Shown here in pieces: positions 1 through 8,482 of a stretch of DNA of 64,000 nt. The notes below the pieces were generated by a model. That model was not told the DNA's origin. It made no database searches and was given only the letters and a program-made list of their open reading frames with translations. Numbering within the stretch: position 1 is the stretch's first letter; each line of letters starts with the position of its first letter. Made by a program: the position numbers and the translations under genes. The DNA comes from JACKFB01 sp041389525 (GTDB taxonomy: Bacteria; Myxococcota_A; UBA9042; PHBI01; JACKFB01): the NCBI GenBank assembly GCA_041389525.1, contig JAWKRR010000007.1:115522-179521 (forward strand). The letters run 5' to 3'.

Positions 1-576
1 AGCGTGCTCATCGTCGCCGACACCTGCGACATCGGCAGCTCGTGCATCGGCGGCGTCGATCTGTTGCCTGGGTCCCCTGAGACGGTCTCGTTCTTCGGCA
101 AGAAGGGTCAGATCTACCTCATCGTGGTCGACGGCAGCGGCGGTCTCGCCGACATCTCCGGCGCCTACACGCTGTCCATCGGCGCCCCGTGCGTCCCGGC
201 CTGCGACGGGAAGTCCTGCGGCCCCGACGGCTGCGGCCTCACGTGCGGGAGCTGCTCGGCCGGCGAGGTCTGCGTCCAAGGCACCGGCGCCTGCGAGGTC
301 TGCGTCCCCCAATGCGGCGGCCCGGACGCGCCCCACGAGTGCGGCCCGGACGGATGCGGCGGCCAGTGCGGGACGTGCGGCATGGACACGGGCTGCGTCG
401 GCGGCCAGTGCAAACCGCTGAACTCCTGCCTCGGCGAGTGCGGCAACGCGGGCTTCGCCCCGGGCCCTGGCCCGCCGTGTCACTGCGACAGCTTCTGCTT
501 CGGCTTCGGCGACTGCTGCCACGACATCTGCGAAGAGGGCGTGTGCATGAGCACGTTCCCGACGAACTGCCAGTAG
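1..576 (+). CDS. Cys-rich secreted protein, 3' part, with somatomedin-B-like C-terminus
   Basis: The reading frame is open to the left edge of the window, so this is the C-terminal 191 codons of a longer protein. The first 60 residues look like a beta-sandwich of the pre-peptidase type. They are followed by Cys-rich repeats of the form CGPDGCGxxCGxC, and by a final segment with the spacing of a somatomedin-B-like module (CHCDSFCF, then GDCCHDICE). Such Cys-rich tails are typical of extracellular proteins of Myxococcota. No catalytic motif is visible in the part present. The first 5' feature lies outside the window, so function cannot be assigned. Confidence 0.75.
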   Translation, partial: SVLIVADTCDIGSSCIGGVDLLPGSPETVSFFGKKGQIYLIVVDGSGGLADISGAYTLSIGAPCVPACDGKSCGPDGCGLTCGSCSAGEVCVQGTGACEVCVPQCGGPDAPHECGPDGCGGQCGTCGMDTGCVGGQCKPLNSCLGECGNAGFAPGPGPPCHCDSFCFGFGDCCHDICEEGVCMSTFPTNCQ

Positions 577-790
577 GGGCAGGGCAATCGCGCGCAAGGG
601 TCTCGTGATTCGGAGGTTGGTCGAGCGCGATTGCCCGCTATCAGCGGTCAGCCGGTCGATGCAGTCCGGGCGCATCGTCCAGACCTCGAACGCGCTTGAG
701 CGGCCGCGAGGCTGATGGCTGAAAGCTGACCGCGGGCAATCGCCGCGCGGAGCCCGCCGTGCCGCAGGGGACTTGCCGCGATCGCCCCGA
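577..790. repeat. Dispersed intergenic repeat, copy A
   Basis: This gene-free stretch lies between two convergent genes. It contains inverted and direct short motifs (GGGCAATCGC, TCGGAGGTTGGT, GCGATTGCCCGCT, TCAGCGGTCAGC, GCTGATGGCTGAAAGCTGA). The same motifs occur in the same order at about 21475-21690, with scattered substitutions. No reading frame with coding character crosses it. Likely a non-coding repeat family; mobility is not shown. Confidence 0.6.
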
Positions 791-798
791 CCGACCGG

Positions 799-1923
799 CT
801 ACTCGGCGACGCTGCAGGCGCACTCGACGAAGCTCGACTTGTCGCTGGGGTCGCCGTAGCTGATCCACTCGACGCGGTCGCCGGTGAGGAGGGCTTGCTG
901 GCCTGAGCCGGGGCCGGCGCCGCAGGTGGGGCCGTCGGCGCCGACGCGGCGGAGGGTGCGGACGGATCCGGAGGCGCAGCGGGTGCGGCGGTCGGCGCCG
1001 GTGATGACCCTGGAGGTCGGCGGGCGCGGGCGGGGCTGGCGCTCGGCGGCGGGTGCGCGGTCGGGCGCGGGCTTCGCGGCGACAGGTGGCGCCTGACGAA
1101 TCGGCGCGGTTGGCGCGGCGGCGGCGGCGACGGGGGCGGCGGCGGCGGCGACGGGCGCGGGAGCCGGCGCGGCCACGGCGGCGACCGCGGGGGGAGCCGG
1201 CGCGACGGAGGGCGCCACCGCGGGTGCCGGCGCGGGAGCGGGCGCCGGCGCGGCGGCTGTGGGTGCGGGTCGGACGGTGTGGGCCGCGAGCTGGCCCACC
1301 TGCGCGTCGGCGTGGGCGGTCGTCACGAGCGAGGGCCGGAGCTCAGGCGCGGCCAACGCGGTGTCGACGGTGTCGCCCTCCTCCGCGTCGCCAGCCTCTC
1401 CGTCCTCGAGCTCCACGACAGCCGCGTCATCTCCGGGCGGATCGATCTCGGCCGAGGCGAGATCCGCCACGCCAGGGCGCCCCTCGCCCGCCGCGAGCCG
1501 GGCCTCGGTCTCCGCCAGCTCGACTCGAGCCCAGCGCTGCACGTCCGGATCGCCATCGAAGCCGTCGAGGAGGCGCAGCACGGTCAGTCGCTCGCTGTCG
1601 GAGCGGCTGCGATCCATCGCCATCCCCACGTAGCCCAGGTGGAACGCCACGCGCTGCTTCTGCAGCTCGAGCTCGGCGGCCCGGCCGTGAGCCTGGACCT
1701 CCAGCTCGTGCTCGAGCGCCGCGGTGCGCTCGGCCAGCCACCACGCCTGCGCGGTGTAGCTGAGCTGCAAGAGCCCGCCCGTGACCAGCGCGACCAGCGC
1801 CAGCAAGCCCACCATGCCCGCCACGCCGGCCCGCGAATGCCACCACCGCGCCTGCGGACGCTCGCGTACGCCGGTCTGTGGATGGCGCGTCGGGCTGCCT
1901 TCGGGATGCGGATAGTAGGCCAT
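799..1923 (-). CDS. Single-pass membrane protein with coiled coil and Ala/Pro linker, unknown function
   Basis: 374 residues. I chose the ATG at 1923 because GAGGAGA lies about 6 nt upstream; the open frame runs further but without coding character. A short basic cytoplasmic N-terminus is followed by one transmembrane helix (about 32-54), a charged, probably coiled segment (55-110) and an acidic stretch. A long Ala/Pro-rich spacer (about 190-290) leads to a small C-terminal domain with three Cys (TCGAGPG, ECACSV). The layout suggests a bitopic protein that spans the periplasm and ends in a small folded domain. I recognise no family. It is divergent from the HDOD gene across a 255-nt gap in which I see no clear promoter. 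Confidence 0.75.
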   Translation of the reverse strand: MAYYPHPEGSPTRHPQTGVRERPQARWWHSRAGVAGMVGLLALVALVTGGLLQLSYTAQAWWLAERTAALEHELEVQAHGRAAELELQKQRVAFHLGYVGMAMDRSRSDSERLTVLRLLDGFDGDPDVQRWARVELAETEARLAAGEGRPGVADLASAEIDPPGDDAAVVELEDGEAGDAEEGDTVDTALAAPELRPSLVTTAHADAQVGQLAAHTVRPAPTAAAPAPAPAPAPAVAPSVAPAPPAVAAVAAPAPAPVAAAAAPVAAAAAPTAPIRQAPPVAAKPAPDRAPAAERQPRPRPPTSRVITGADRRTRCASGSVRTLRRVGADGPTCGAGPGSGQQALLTGDRVEWISYGDPSDKSSFVECACSVAE

Positions 1924-2178
1924 GGCGCTCTCCTCTCGTTGGTGGGTTGAGCGGCTCACCCGCGATGAGCTGCTCGCACCCGTCGGGCAGAATAGGGGCG
2001 CACCCGGTGCCGCGACAAAGAAACGGGTACTTAGCGAGTGTCGCCGCCCGCGGGCGAGCTGCCGACCCGTTCGCGTCGCCGGGCGCCGATCGCCGGTATG
2101 GGCCCATGTGTTCCGAGGTTGGGAGCGCGCCCGCTTCGTGATAGGTGACGTGCACGCTCGACCGCCGGGAACGTCCGT

Positions 2179-3039
2179 ATGGCCACCACGACCGACCAGG
2201 CCGCATCCTCCCGGATCCTCCGTCTCCGGTTGCGTGCCCACTTCGAGGGCGGGGTCCCCGAGCCGCCGCCGTGGCCCGCCGACGCGCTGCGGATCGTGCG
2301 CGGCTCCGAGCGCGAGGACTGCGAGGTCAGCACCCTGGCCGCGCTCATCCGCCACGACGAGGACGTGACCGCGCACGTGCTGAAGCTGGCGCGGACGACG
2401 ATGTACCTGACCCGCGAGCCGGTGATGACCGTCGAGCAGGCCGTGCGCGTGCTTGGTTTCCGCGCGATCCGCGAGATGACGCTCATCTCGGCGTCGAAGC
2501 GCTCGGTCTTCGCCGCGCGGAACAGCCACCCTGCGATCTCCGAGATCTTTCGGCACTCGCTGGGGGCCGGCTTCTTGGCCCGCGAGATCGCCCGCGCCCA
2601 CGGCTGGGACGAGCAGGAGGCCTTCTTCGGCGCGCTGCTCCACCGAGCCGGCGCCGCGCTCACGATCGCCCACGTCGGGCGCCTCGGGACGGGGCTGCGG
2701 CCGCCCACCGGCGAGCTGCTCGACGAGCTCGTCGCGACCTACGAGCCGGCGATGACCGAGGCCCTCGCCACCGGGTGGGCGCTTCCCGACGGCGTTCGGC
2801 AAGGCCTCGCCCACTGGCGACGCGACTCGAGCGTGTCGACGCTGCCGCGGCCGGCCCTGGTGACCCAGCTCGCCGACCTCCTGGCCACACGCATGGCCGG
2901 CGCCCTGGGCTTTGACGCCATGCGCGAGGGGCTCGCCGAGCACCCGGCGCTGAGGCAGCTCAACCTCTTCCCGGACGTCATCGAGGATCTGCTGCTGCGG
3001 CGCGAAGAGTTCGGCGAGATCGTCGAGGTCGCTTCGTGA
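2179..3039 (+). CDS. HDOD domain protein
   Basis: 286 residues, ATG start. Residues about 20-230 match the HDOD pattern: a run like LAALIRHDEDVTAHVLKLA, then MTVEQAVRVLGFRAIREMTL and later GAGFLAREIA followed by FFGALLHRAG. HDOD proteins are catalytically inactive relatives of HD phosphohydrolases and usually act as signalling or scaffold modules, often around c-di-GMP or chemosensory circuits. No second domain is present. The stop overlaps the start of the next gene by 4 nt (GTGA), so the two are probably translationally coupled. The specific partner is unknown. Confidence 0.8.
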   Translation: MATTTDQAASSRILRLRLRAHFEGGVPEPPPWPADALRIVRGSEREDCEVSTLAALIRHDEDVTAHVLKLARTTMYLTREPVMTVEQAVRVLGFRAIREMTLISASKRSVFAARNSHPAISEIFRHSLGAGFLAREIARAHGWDEQEAFFGALLHRAGAALTIAHVGRLGTGLRPPTGELLDELVATYEPAMTEALATGWALPDGVRQGLAHWRRDSSVSTLPRPALVTQLADLLATRMAGALGFDAMREGLAEHPALRQLNLFPDVIEDLLLRREEFGEIVEVAS

Positions 3040-3458
3040 GCAGCCCGCCCGCCATGCGCCACCTGAGCGCCGTGCTGATCGTCGGCCGCATCGAGCCCTG
3101 CCTCGCGTTTTGGGAGGCGCGGCTTGGGTTTTTGAGGGCCGGCGAGGGGTGGCTGGACGACCAGCTCGGCTACGTGACCCTGCACCGCGACGGGGTGACG
3201 GTGATGTACCAGACGCGCAGCAGCCTGCTCGCCACGATGCCGGCCCTGGCCGACCTGCATCTTGGCGTCTCCGTCTCCTACGTGACCGTGACCGATATCG
3301 ACGCGGTCGCGCAGGCCCTCGACGGCGCCGACGTCCGGGTCCCGCTGCACAAGGCAAGCTACGGCGCCCGCGAGGTGTGGGCGTGCGAGCCGGGCGGCCA
3401 CCTCATCGCCTTCGCCGAGGCCGAACCGGCGACCGCTGAGCCCGCGCCTACTCGATAA
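3036..3458 (+). CDS. VOC (glyoxalase/bleomycin-resistance) superfamily protein
   Basis: 140 residues from GTG at 3036, or 134 from an in-frame ATG at 3054. It shows the two beta-alpha-beta-beta-beta halves of the VOC fold: LIVGRIEPCLAFWEARLGF in the first half and VTVTDIDAVAQAL through GGHLIAFAEAE in the second. These are single-domain proteins that dimerise and bind a metal or small ligand. The typical first metal His is not obvious here, while a Glu near the end is present. It is co-transcribed with the HDOD gene and overlaps the convergent nitroreductase gene tail-to-tail by 11 nt. The substrate is unknown. Confidence 0.8.
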   Translation: MSSPPAMRHLSAVLIVGRIEPCLAFWEARLGFLRAGEGWLDDQLGYVTLHRDGVTVMYQTRSSLLATMPALADLHLGVSVSYVTVTDIDAVAQALDGADVRVPLHKASYGAREVWACEPGGHLIAFAEAEPATAEPAPTR

Positions 3459-4101
3459 AGGTCGCGATGCTCTCCAGGGGCTTCCGGGCGAGATCGGGCA
3501 CGCGGCACTCGGCCGCCGGGTGGCCCACGGGGATCAGCAGGAAGGGGCGCTCGTGGGCGGGCCGGCCGAGGACGCGGCGCAGGAATCCCATGGGGCTCGG
3601 CGTGTGGGTGAGCGCGACCAGCCCGGCCTGGTGGATCGCGGTGAGCAGGATCCCGCAGGCGAGGCCGACGGATTCGACGCCGTAGTAGACCGCGCCGCCG
3701 TCGTCGCCCTTGGCCAGCCGGAACGCGACGATGAGCCAGGGGGCGACCTCGAGGAAGCCCTTGTCGCTGTCGGTGCCGAAGGGCTCGAGATCGTGCAGCC
3801 ACTCGGCGGGGGCGCGGGTCTCGTAGAAGAGGCGCTCTTCGGCTTCGGCGGCCTCGCGGATGGCGCGCTTGACCGCCGGGTCGGACACGCAGACGAAGCG
3901 CCACGGCTGCTTGTGGGCGCCGCTGGGCGCCGTGCCCGCTGCGCGGACGATGGCCTCGATGGTGGCGCGGTCGACCGGCCGGTCCGAGAACTCGCGAACG
4001 CTGCGCCGCCGGTTGGCGATCTCGAAGAAGCGCTGGGCGGCCGCGGGCGGCGCGAGGTCGGGCGAGTGCGGCGCGAGGGCGACGGTGGGATGAGGCGGCA
4101 T
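3448..4101 (-). CDS. Nitroreductase family protein (FMN oxidoreductase)
   Basis: 217 residues; the ATG at 4101 has GAGGAGC upstream. The N-terminal FMN-binding signature RRRSVREFSDRPV is followed by AAGTAPSGAHKQPWRFV, and a second flavin-binding patch occurs in GVESVGLACGILLTAIHQ. The overall arrangement resembles the BluB/iodotyrosine-deiodinase branch of nitroreductases. These are homodimeric cytoplasmic FMN enzymes that use NAD(P)H to reduce nitro, halogenated or quinone compounds; the actual substrate cannot be read from sequence. No signal peptide. Confidence 0.88.
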   Translation of the reverse strand: MPPHPTVALAPHSPDLAPPAAAQRFFEIANRRRSVREFSDRPVDRATIEAIVRAAGTAPSGAHKQPWRFVCVSDPAVKRAIREAAEAEERLFYETRAPAEWLHDLEPFGTDSDKGFLEVAPWLIVAFRLAKGDDGGAVYYGVESVGLACGILLTAIHQAGLVALTHTPSPMGFLRRVLGRPAHERPFLLIPVGHPAAECRVPDLARKPLESIATFIE

Positions 4102-4322
4102 CGACGGCTCCTCAGGGCCAGAGGCGACGGTGACAGCGTAGCATTCCTGGGCGCTTGCTGGCGCGGGCGACCGCGTGGCAGGGTGGCCCGGACGCGTCGA
4201 CTCGAGGCCTCCGTGGGTGCGGAAGGGATCAGCGACCGGCGCGACTCAGGCGGGGTCCCAGCATGCGTGGCCGAGGTCAGCGCCGGATCGTGCGTGCCCC
4301 ATCGCGGCCACGCGACGTCGCG

Positions 4323-4730
4323 CTACGCGGGCCGCGCCTCCGCGGCGGGCGCGGGCCGGGAGACCCAGAGCGCCCAAGCCATCAGGAGGAACTGCAGGGG
4401 CAGGCGGCCCCACAGGGCGACCGGGTGCAGGTGCTGGCCGTTCATCGGCACGTCGGCGACGGCCATATAGATGTTGGCGGGGAAGACCGCGATGAAGAGC
4501 GCGACCAGCCCGAAGCCCGCGGCGCGTCGGGTGGCCGGCAGGATGAGGCCGAGGCCGCCCAGGATCTCGAAGACCCCGCTGATGTAGACCAGGGCCAGCG
4601 GCGCCGGGAGGAAGGGCGGCACGATCGTCACGAAGGGCGCCGGGTCGACGAAGTGGCCGACGCCGATGGCGATCATGGCGACGGTGAGCACCCAGCGGAG
4701 GGCCGTGCGGACGCGTTCTTTGTTCGGCAT
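4323..4730 (-). CDS. DoxX-like small integral membrane protein
   Basis: 135 residues with four predicted transmembrane helices (about 12-30, 45-65, 70-88, 105-122). The DoxX-type pattern GVGHFVDPAPF lies after helix 1 and SGVFEILGGLGLILP in helix 2. DoxX proteins are inner-membrane proteins linked in some species to thiol and oxidative stress; a specific activity is not established. The gene lies 48 nt downstream of the metalloprotease lipoprotein gene on the same strand, and no strong Shine-Dalgarno precedes its ATG, so it may be read from the same transcript. The 220 nt after it, up to the nitroreductase start, hold nothing I can identify. Confidence 0.82.
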   Translation of the reverse strand: MPNKERVRTALRWVLTVAMIAIGVGHFVDPAPFVTIVPPFLPAPLALVYISGVFEILGGLGLILPATRRAAGFGLVALFIAVFPANIYMAVADVPMNGQHLHPVALWGRLPLQFLLMAWALWVSRPAPAAEARPA

Positions 4731-4778
4731 GGGTCGGTTGTAGCGCGCGATGCCTGGAAGCGGAAGCGGGCCGCCGCC

Positions 4779-6941
4779 TCAGAGCGCGCCGAGGGCTTTG
4801 ATGACGGCGGCCAGCAGGCTGCTGTCGTCGGGGCTCGGATCGCCGATGGCCTCGAGGGCGGCGCGCAAGGCGGCGAGCAGGTCTTCGGCGCCGGCCAGGG
4901 CGCTCTCGTCCAGACTCTCGACCACCGCGCGGCGCAGGGCGAGCGGCTCGGCGGGGTCGCGGAGCAGCGCGTCGAGGGCGGTGTAGATGGCGAGGCGCTG
5001 AGGCTCCGTCCAGGCAGGCAGATCCTCGGGCTTTTGCGCGCCGGGGGGCCGCCACGACGTGGAGAGCAAGGCGTCGGCCATGGCGTAGCGAAACCACGGG
5101 TGCAAAGCGCAGGGGGCGGCGCAGCTCACGCGGTCGACCATGGCGCTGAAGGTGTCGACGGAGGCGTCGCGGCCCCAGAGGTCGTAGGCGCCGTCGCCGA
5201 GCTGGCGCAGACGGATGAGCGCCTCGCCGGTGCGGGTCTGGGCCGCGGCCTTGGCGGCGTCGTCGAAGCTGGCATCGGGCGGCGCCTCGGCGGCCGCGGT
5301 GTCGAAGATGTCGAGCCAGAATGGCGTCGGTTGGCCGAGATCCCAGCGGGCGCATCCGGGGGAGAGCCAGACGCCCTCGTCGGTGCAGATGGTGTAGGCG
5401 CTGCTCAGGGGCCCGTCGCCGTAGCCGTAGCGGACGGCGTCCCGGTCGTAGGGGCCGGGCAGCGACATGGCGATGACGTAGTCCATGACGGTGGTCGCGG
5501 TCTGGTCGGGGGCGAGGGCGGCGAGGTCGGTCGAGCCGCTGAAGTTGTGGCGCAGCCCGAGGTTGTGACCCAGCTCGTGGACCAGGATGTCGGCGACCAC
5601 GCGGCGCGCGACGGCGTCGTCGTCGAGCTCGGGCGGGAGCTCGGCGAGCAGGCGCTCCAGCACGCCGTCGGGCAGCTCGAGCTGCGGGAGCGCGCGGCGG
5701 CGGATGACCGCGGGCGGGAGCGTGACGGTGTCGAAGTGCGCGGCGGCGAACCCGGCGTCGGCCTCGAAGGCGGGCAGGTCCGAGAGCGGGAAGTCGGGGT
5801 GCGCGGCGCGGAACTTGCGGTAGTTGCTGACCCAGCTCGTGAGGTCCCCGAGCCAGAGCACGACGTCGCCGTCGAACATCTCGCCGGTGAGCGGGTTCTC
5901 GGCGAAGGGGGCCACCGCGCCGCGCGAGCGCTCGGGCGCCCACTGGACGACGCGGACGCGCGGGTCCCACGGGATGAGGCCGGGCTCGCCGTCGACCAGG
6001 GCGAGCGGGCGCTGGCCGGTCGCGTCCTCGATGACGTCGTTCCAGGCGGCGAACACCTGGGCGGCGGTCTCGCGGAACCCGTCGGGGAAGCCGGCGGACA
6101 GGTGGTAGACGACCGAGCCATCGGTGAACTCGGCGCCGACGCGGGGCATGCGGGCGAGCCAGGGGGCGTCGGGGGCGTCGGGGCGCGGGTCCTCGAAGAA
6201 GGCGAAGGGGGAGTCGGGGGTGGCCGCGCGCGGGACGAAGGTCGGGTCGGCGCCAGCGCGGCGCAGAAAGTGCGCGTGGAGGCCGAGCCCAGGCGGCAAG
6301 CCGAAGCCGGCGCAGCCCGAGGGCACGTACAGCTCGGAGGCCCACCAGGTGAGCATCTCGTCGGCGAAGGCCGGGGTGCGCTCGGCCGTGTAGAGCTCGA
6401 GCTGGTAGACGCAGGCGTCGGTCAGTTGGACCCGGAGGCGGTCGACCGGCTCGTAGAAGTCGATGCGCACGGTGCCGTCGGCGCGCCGCTCGAGCGGCCA
6501 CGACTCGACCAGGCCGGCCTCGCCCGTCACGGGCTCCCCCGTCGCCACGTCGACCGCGCGGACGATCAGCCGGTCTTCGGTGCGTTCGAGCACGACCGGC
6601 AGCGCGATGGTGCCCGCCGCGGCCGCGCCGATCTGGCTCAGGATGCTCTCGAGACCGGCGGCGATCCCGAAGGTCCAGGCGCCGTCGAGCAGCGACTCCT
6701 GCAGGACGATCGCGTAGCCATCGACCGTGACGACCGGCCCTGCGTCGACCTTGGCGTCGGCCTCGACCGTGTCGAAGGCGGCGTCCGCGTCTGGGCCCGT
6801 GTCCGCGAGATCGGAGGCGACGTCGCCCGAGATCCCGACCTCCGCCGACGTCGCGTCAGCGTCCGCGCCAGCTCCCGCGGAGCCACCGCAGGCCAAGAGC
6901 ACCTGCCCAAACACGCAGATGAGAACAGCGAAACCGCGCAT
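4779..6941 (-). CDS. Zinc-dependent metalloprotease lipoprotein
   Basis: 720 residues from the ATG at 6941. The signal peptide ends in lipobox LLAC (Cys18). An Asp/Ala-rich stalk (about 20-65) follows, then a beta-rich domain. Near residue 455 there is an extended zinc motif HELGHNLGLRHNF, the HExxHxxGxxH type of metzincin-like peptidases, followed by a Met-containing stretch (TTVMDYVIAM) that may be the Met-turn. It resembles the large secreted zinc-dependent metalloproteases that retain DUF5117/DUF4953-like architecture. Anchored in the envelope by the lipid and exposed by the stalk. All zinc ligands appear intact, so activity is expected; the substrate is unknown. Confidence 0.85.
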   Translation of the reverse strand: MRGFAVLICVFGQVLLACGGSAGAGADADATSAEVGISGDVASDLADTGPDADAAFDTVEADAKVDAGPVVTVDGYAIVLQESLLDGAWTFGIAAGLESILSQIGAAAAGTIALPVVLERTEDRLIVRAVDVATGEPVTGEAGLVESWPLERRADGTVRIDFYEPVDRLRVQLTDACVYQLELYTAERTPAFADEMLTWWASELYVPSGCAGFGLPPGLGLHAHFLRRAGADPTFVPRAATPDSPFAFFEDPRPDAPDAPWLARMPRVGAEFTDGSVVYHLSAGFPDGFRETAAQVFAAWNDVIEDATGQRPLALVDGEPGLIPWDPRVRVVQWAPERSRGAVAPFAENPLTGEMFDGDVVLWLGDLTSWVSNYRKFRAAHPDFPLSDLPAFEADAGFAAAHFDTVTLPPAVIRRRALPQLELPDGVLERLLAELPPELDDDAVARRVVADILVHELGHNLGLRHNFSGSTDLAALAPDQTATTVMDYVIAMSLPGPYDRDAVRYGYGDGPLSSAYTICTDEGVWLSPGCARWDLGQPTPFWLDIFDTAAAEAPPDASFDDAAKAAAQTRTGEALIRLRQLGDGAYDLWGRDASVDTFSAMVDRVSCAAPCALHPWFRYAMADALLSTSWRPPGAQKPEDLPAWTEPQRLAIYTALDALLRDPAEPLALRRAVVESLDESALAGAEDLLAALRAALEAIGDPSPDDSSLLAAVIKALGAL

Positions 6942-7084
6942 CGGGCCCCCGCGCACCCCCAGCGGTGCGCAGGCACAAATACAGCGGCCGGCACGCCCCG
7001 ACAACGGAGCGGCCGGCCGCTGGGGGTGGACGATCGAGATCGCCCACCGGAACCCGACACCTTCCCCCCGGATGTGACGGACCC

Positions 7085-7116
7085 ACGTGCCCCCCCGATG
7101 CGTCAGGGAGGCACGT
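7085..7116 (-). terminator. Hairpin downstream of the flagellin gene, possible terminator
   Basis: ACGTGCCCCCC (7085-7095) can pair with GGGAGGCACGT (7106-7116) with one mismatch and a 10-nt loop. It lies 27 nt beyond the flagellin stop. There is no T-tract after it on the minus strand, so it is a weak terminator candidate or simply a stabilising 3' hairpin. Confidence 0.35.
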
Positions 7117-7142
7117 CGGCACGCCGCAATCCGATGAGGGGC

Positions 7143-7982
7143 TTAGCCGAGCAGACGAAGCGCCAGACCCGGCGTCGCGTTCGCCTGGGCGAGCATCGAC
7201 ACACCGGCCTGCTGCAGGACCTGCGACTTGGCGAAGTTCGCGCTCTCGGCGGCCACGTCCACGTCGCGGATGTTGCCGACGGCGGCGCCGTAGTTCTCGA
7301 TGGTCCGTCCGAGGTGGACGCTCGCCTGGGTCAGGTGGTTGATGTTCGAGCCCAGGTTCGAGCGGCTGGTCGCCAGGGTGTTGAGGGCCGCGTCGATGTC
7401 GTCGATGGCCGTCTGCGAGTTCGCCAGCGTGTCCACCGCGCTCGCGTTGACACCCAGCGAGGTCGAGTCGACATCGCCCAGCGAGACCGAGATGCGGTCG
7501 TTGCCGGAGTTGCGCGTGCCGACCTGGAAGGTCACGGTGCCGGCGGTGCCAGCGGTGCCGTCCATCAGCTTGATGCCGTTGTACTCCACCGAGTTGGACA
7601 CGCGGTCGATCTCCGACGACAGGTCCTGGAACTCCGTGTTGATGTACGCGCGCTCCGTGTCGGTGATCGAGTCGTTGCCCGACTGAACCGCGAGCTCACG
7701 CATGCGGACCAGCGAGTCAGAGATCGACTGGTAGCCGGACTCCGCCGTCTGCAGCATCGAGACGCCGTCGTTGGCGTTGCGAGCGGCCTGCTGGAAGCCA
7801 CGAAGCTGCGCCCGCATGCCCTCGCTGACTGCCATGCCGGCGGCGTCGTCGGCCGCCGACTGAACCCGCAGACCCGACGAGAGCCGAGCAATGGACTTGC
7901 TCATCATCTGGCTGGTCTGCGAGACGTTGTTCTGCGCCGTGAGCGACGCGTTATTGGTCATAATTCCGAGTGCTTGTCCCAT
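7143..7982 (-). CDS. fliC: Flagellin
   Basis: 279 residues from the ATG at 7982, which has GAGGGGAG upstream. The N-terminal D0/D1 part contains SIARLSSGLRVQSAADDAAG and ANDGVSMLQTAE. The C-terminal D1/D0 part contains NIRDVDVAAESANFAKSQVL and ends QANATPGLALRLLG. The variable middle is very short (about 140-185), so this is a minimal flagellin with little or no D2/D3 outer domain. It assembles into the filament after export by the flagellar type III system. No other flagellar gene is nearby, so it is an orphan locus. Many myxobacteria lack flagella, so the gene is informative about the lineage. Confidence 0.95.
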   Translation of the reverse strand: MGQALGIMTNNASLTAQNNVSQTSQMMSKSIARLSSGLRVQSAADDAAGMAVSEGMRAQLRGFQQAARNANDGVSMLQTAESGYQSISDSLVRMRELAVQSGNDSITDTERAYINTEFQDLSSEIDRVSNSVEYNGIKLMDGTAGTAGTVTFQVGTRNSGNDRISVSLGDVDSTSLGVNASAVDTLANSQTAIDDIDAALNTLATSRSNLGSNINHLTQASVHLGRTIENYGAAVGNIRDVDVAAESANFAKSQVLQQAGVSMLAQANATPGLALRLLG

Positions 7983-8092
7983 GGTACTCCCCTCGATATG
8001 CGTCACCGGCTCGCCGGCACGTGGTCGTCGATTTACGAGGTACTGGCGTCGGACACTTCGCCCGGCCATGTTTTGCCCTCGCGCTGGTTAGT

Positions 8093-8119
8093 TCATCGGC
8101 AGGGCGCCGGCTCGCTTGA
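8093..8119 (-). promoter_or_regulatory. Predicted sigma28 (FliA-type) promoter for flagellin
   Basis: On the minus strand TCAAGCGA (8119-8112) is followed after exactly 11 nt by GCCGATGA (8100-8093). The FliA consensus is TAAAGTTT-N11-GCCGATAA. The match at the -10 element is 7 of 8 and the spacing is exact. This would start transcription near 8086 and give a leader of about 100 nt before the flagellin ATG. In the rest of the 7983-8482 gap I see no other feature and no convincing promoter for the divergent STAND gene. Confidence 0.6.
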
Positions 8120-8482
8120 ACGAAAATCGACTCAGCGCGTGTTTTTTATCCACAGGTCGAGGGCTCGCGTTGTTTGCGCAAGTGGCCATCAGCGCTCAAT
8201 AATCACCGCTCGCGTTGGACGCGGCGCGTGCGTGGACGAGCTTCAGTGCTGGCGACTGGCCCGCCGGACACCGCGCGCTCAGGAGGCTGTAGTGGACAGG
8301 GGCTTCAGGTGGATCCGAGACGGTTTGGAGGCGGACCGACGCGGTCACGCCGAGCGGCGCCGTTCGGAGAACACGAGGCTCCCGGGCCGGTTCGCCTCGG
8401 CTGAGTTCGGAGGCGCTGCAGCCCGCTCCCACTCGCCGGCGCCGGCCCATCGATCCAGCGCCCCCTCCCAGCCAGGGGCCGC

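Noticed and set aside
1924..3357. Upstream extension of the membrane protein frame on the minus strand
   Set aside because: It is antisense to the HDOD and VOC genes. The ATG at 1923 has a good ribosome site, and the extension has no coding character.
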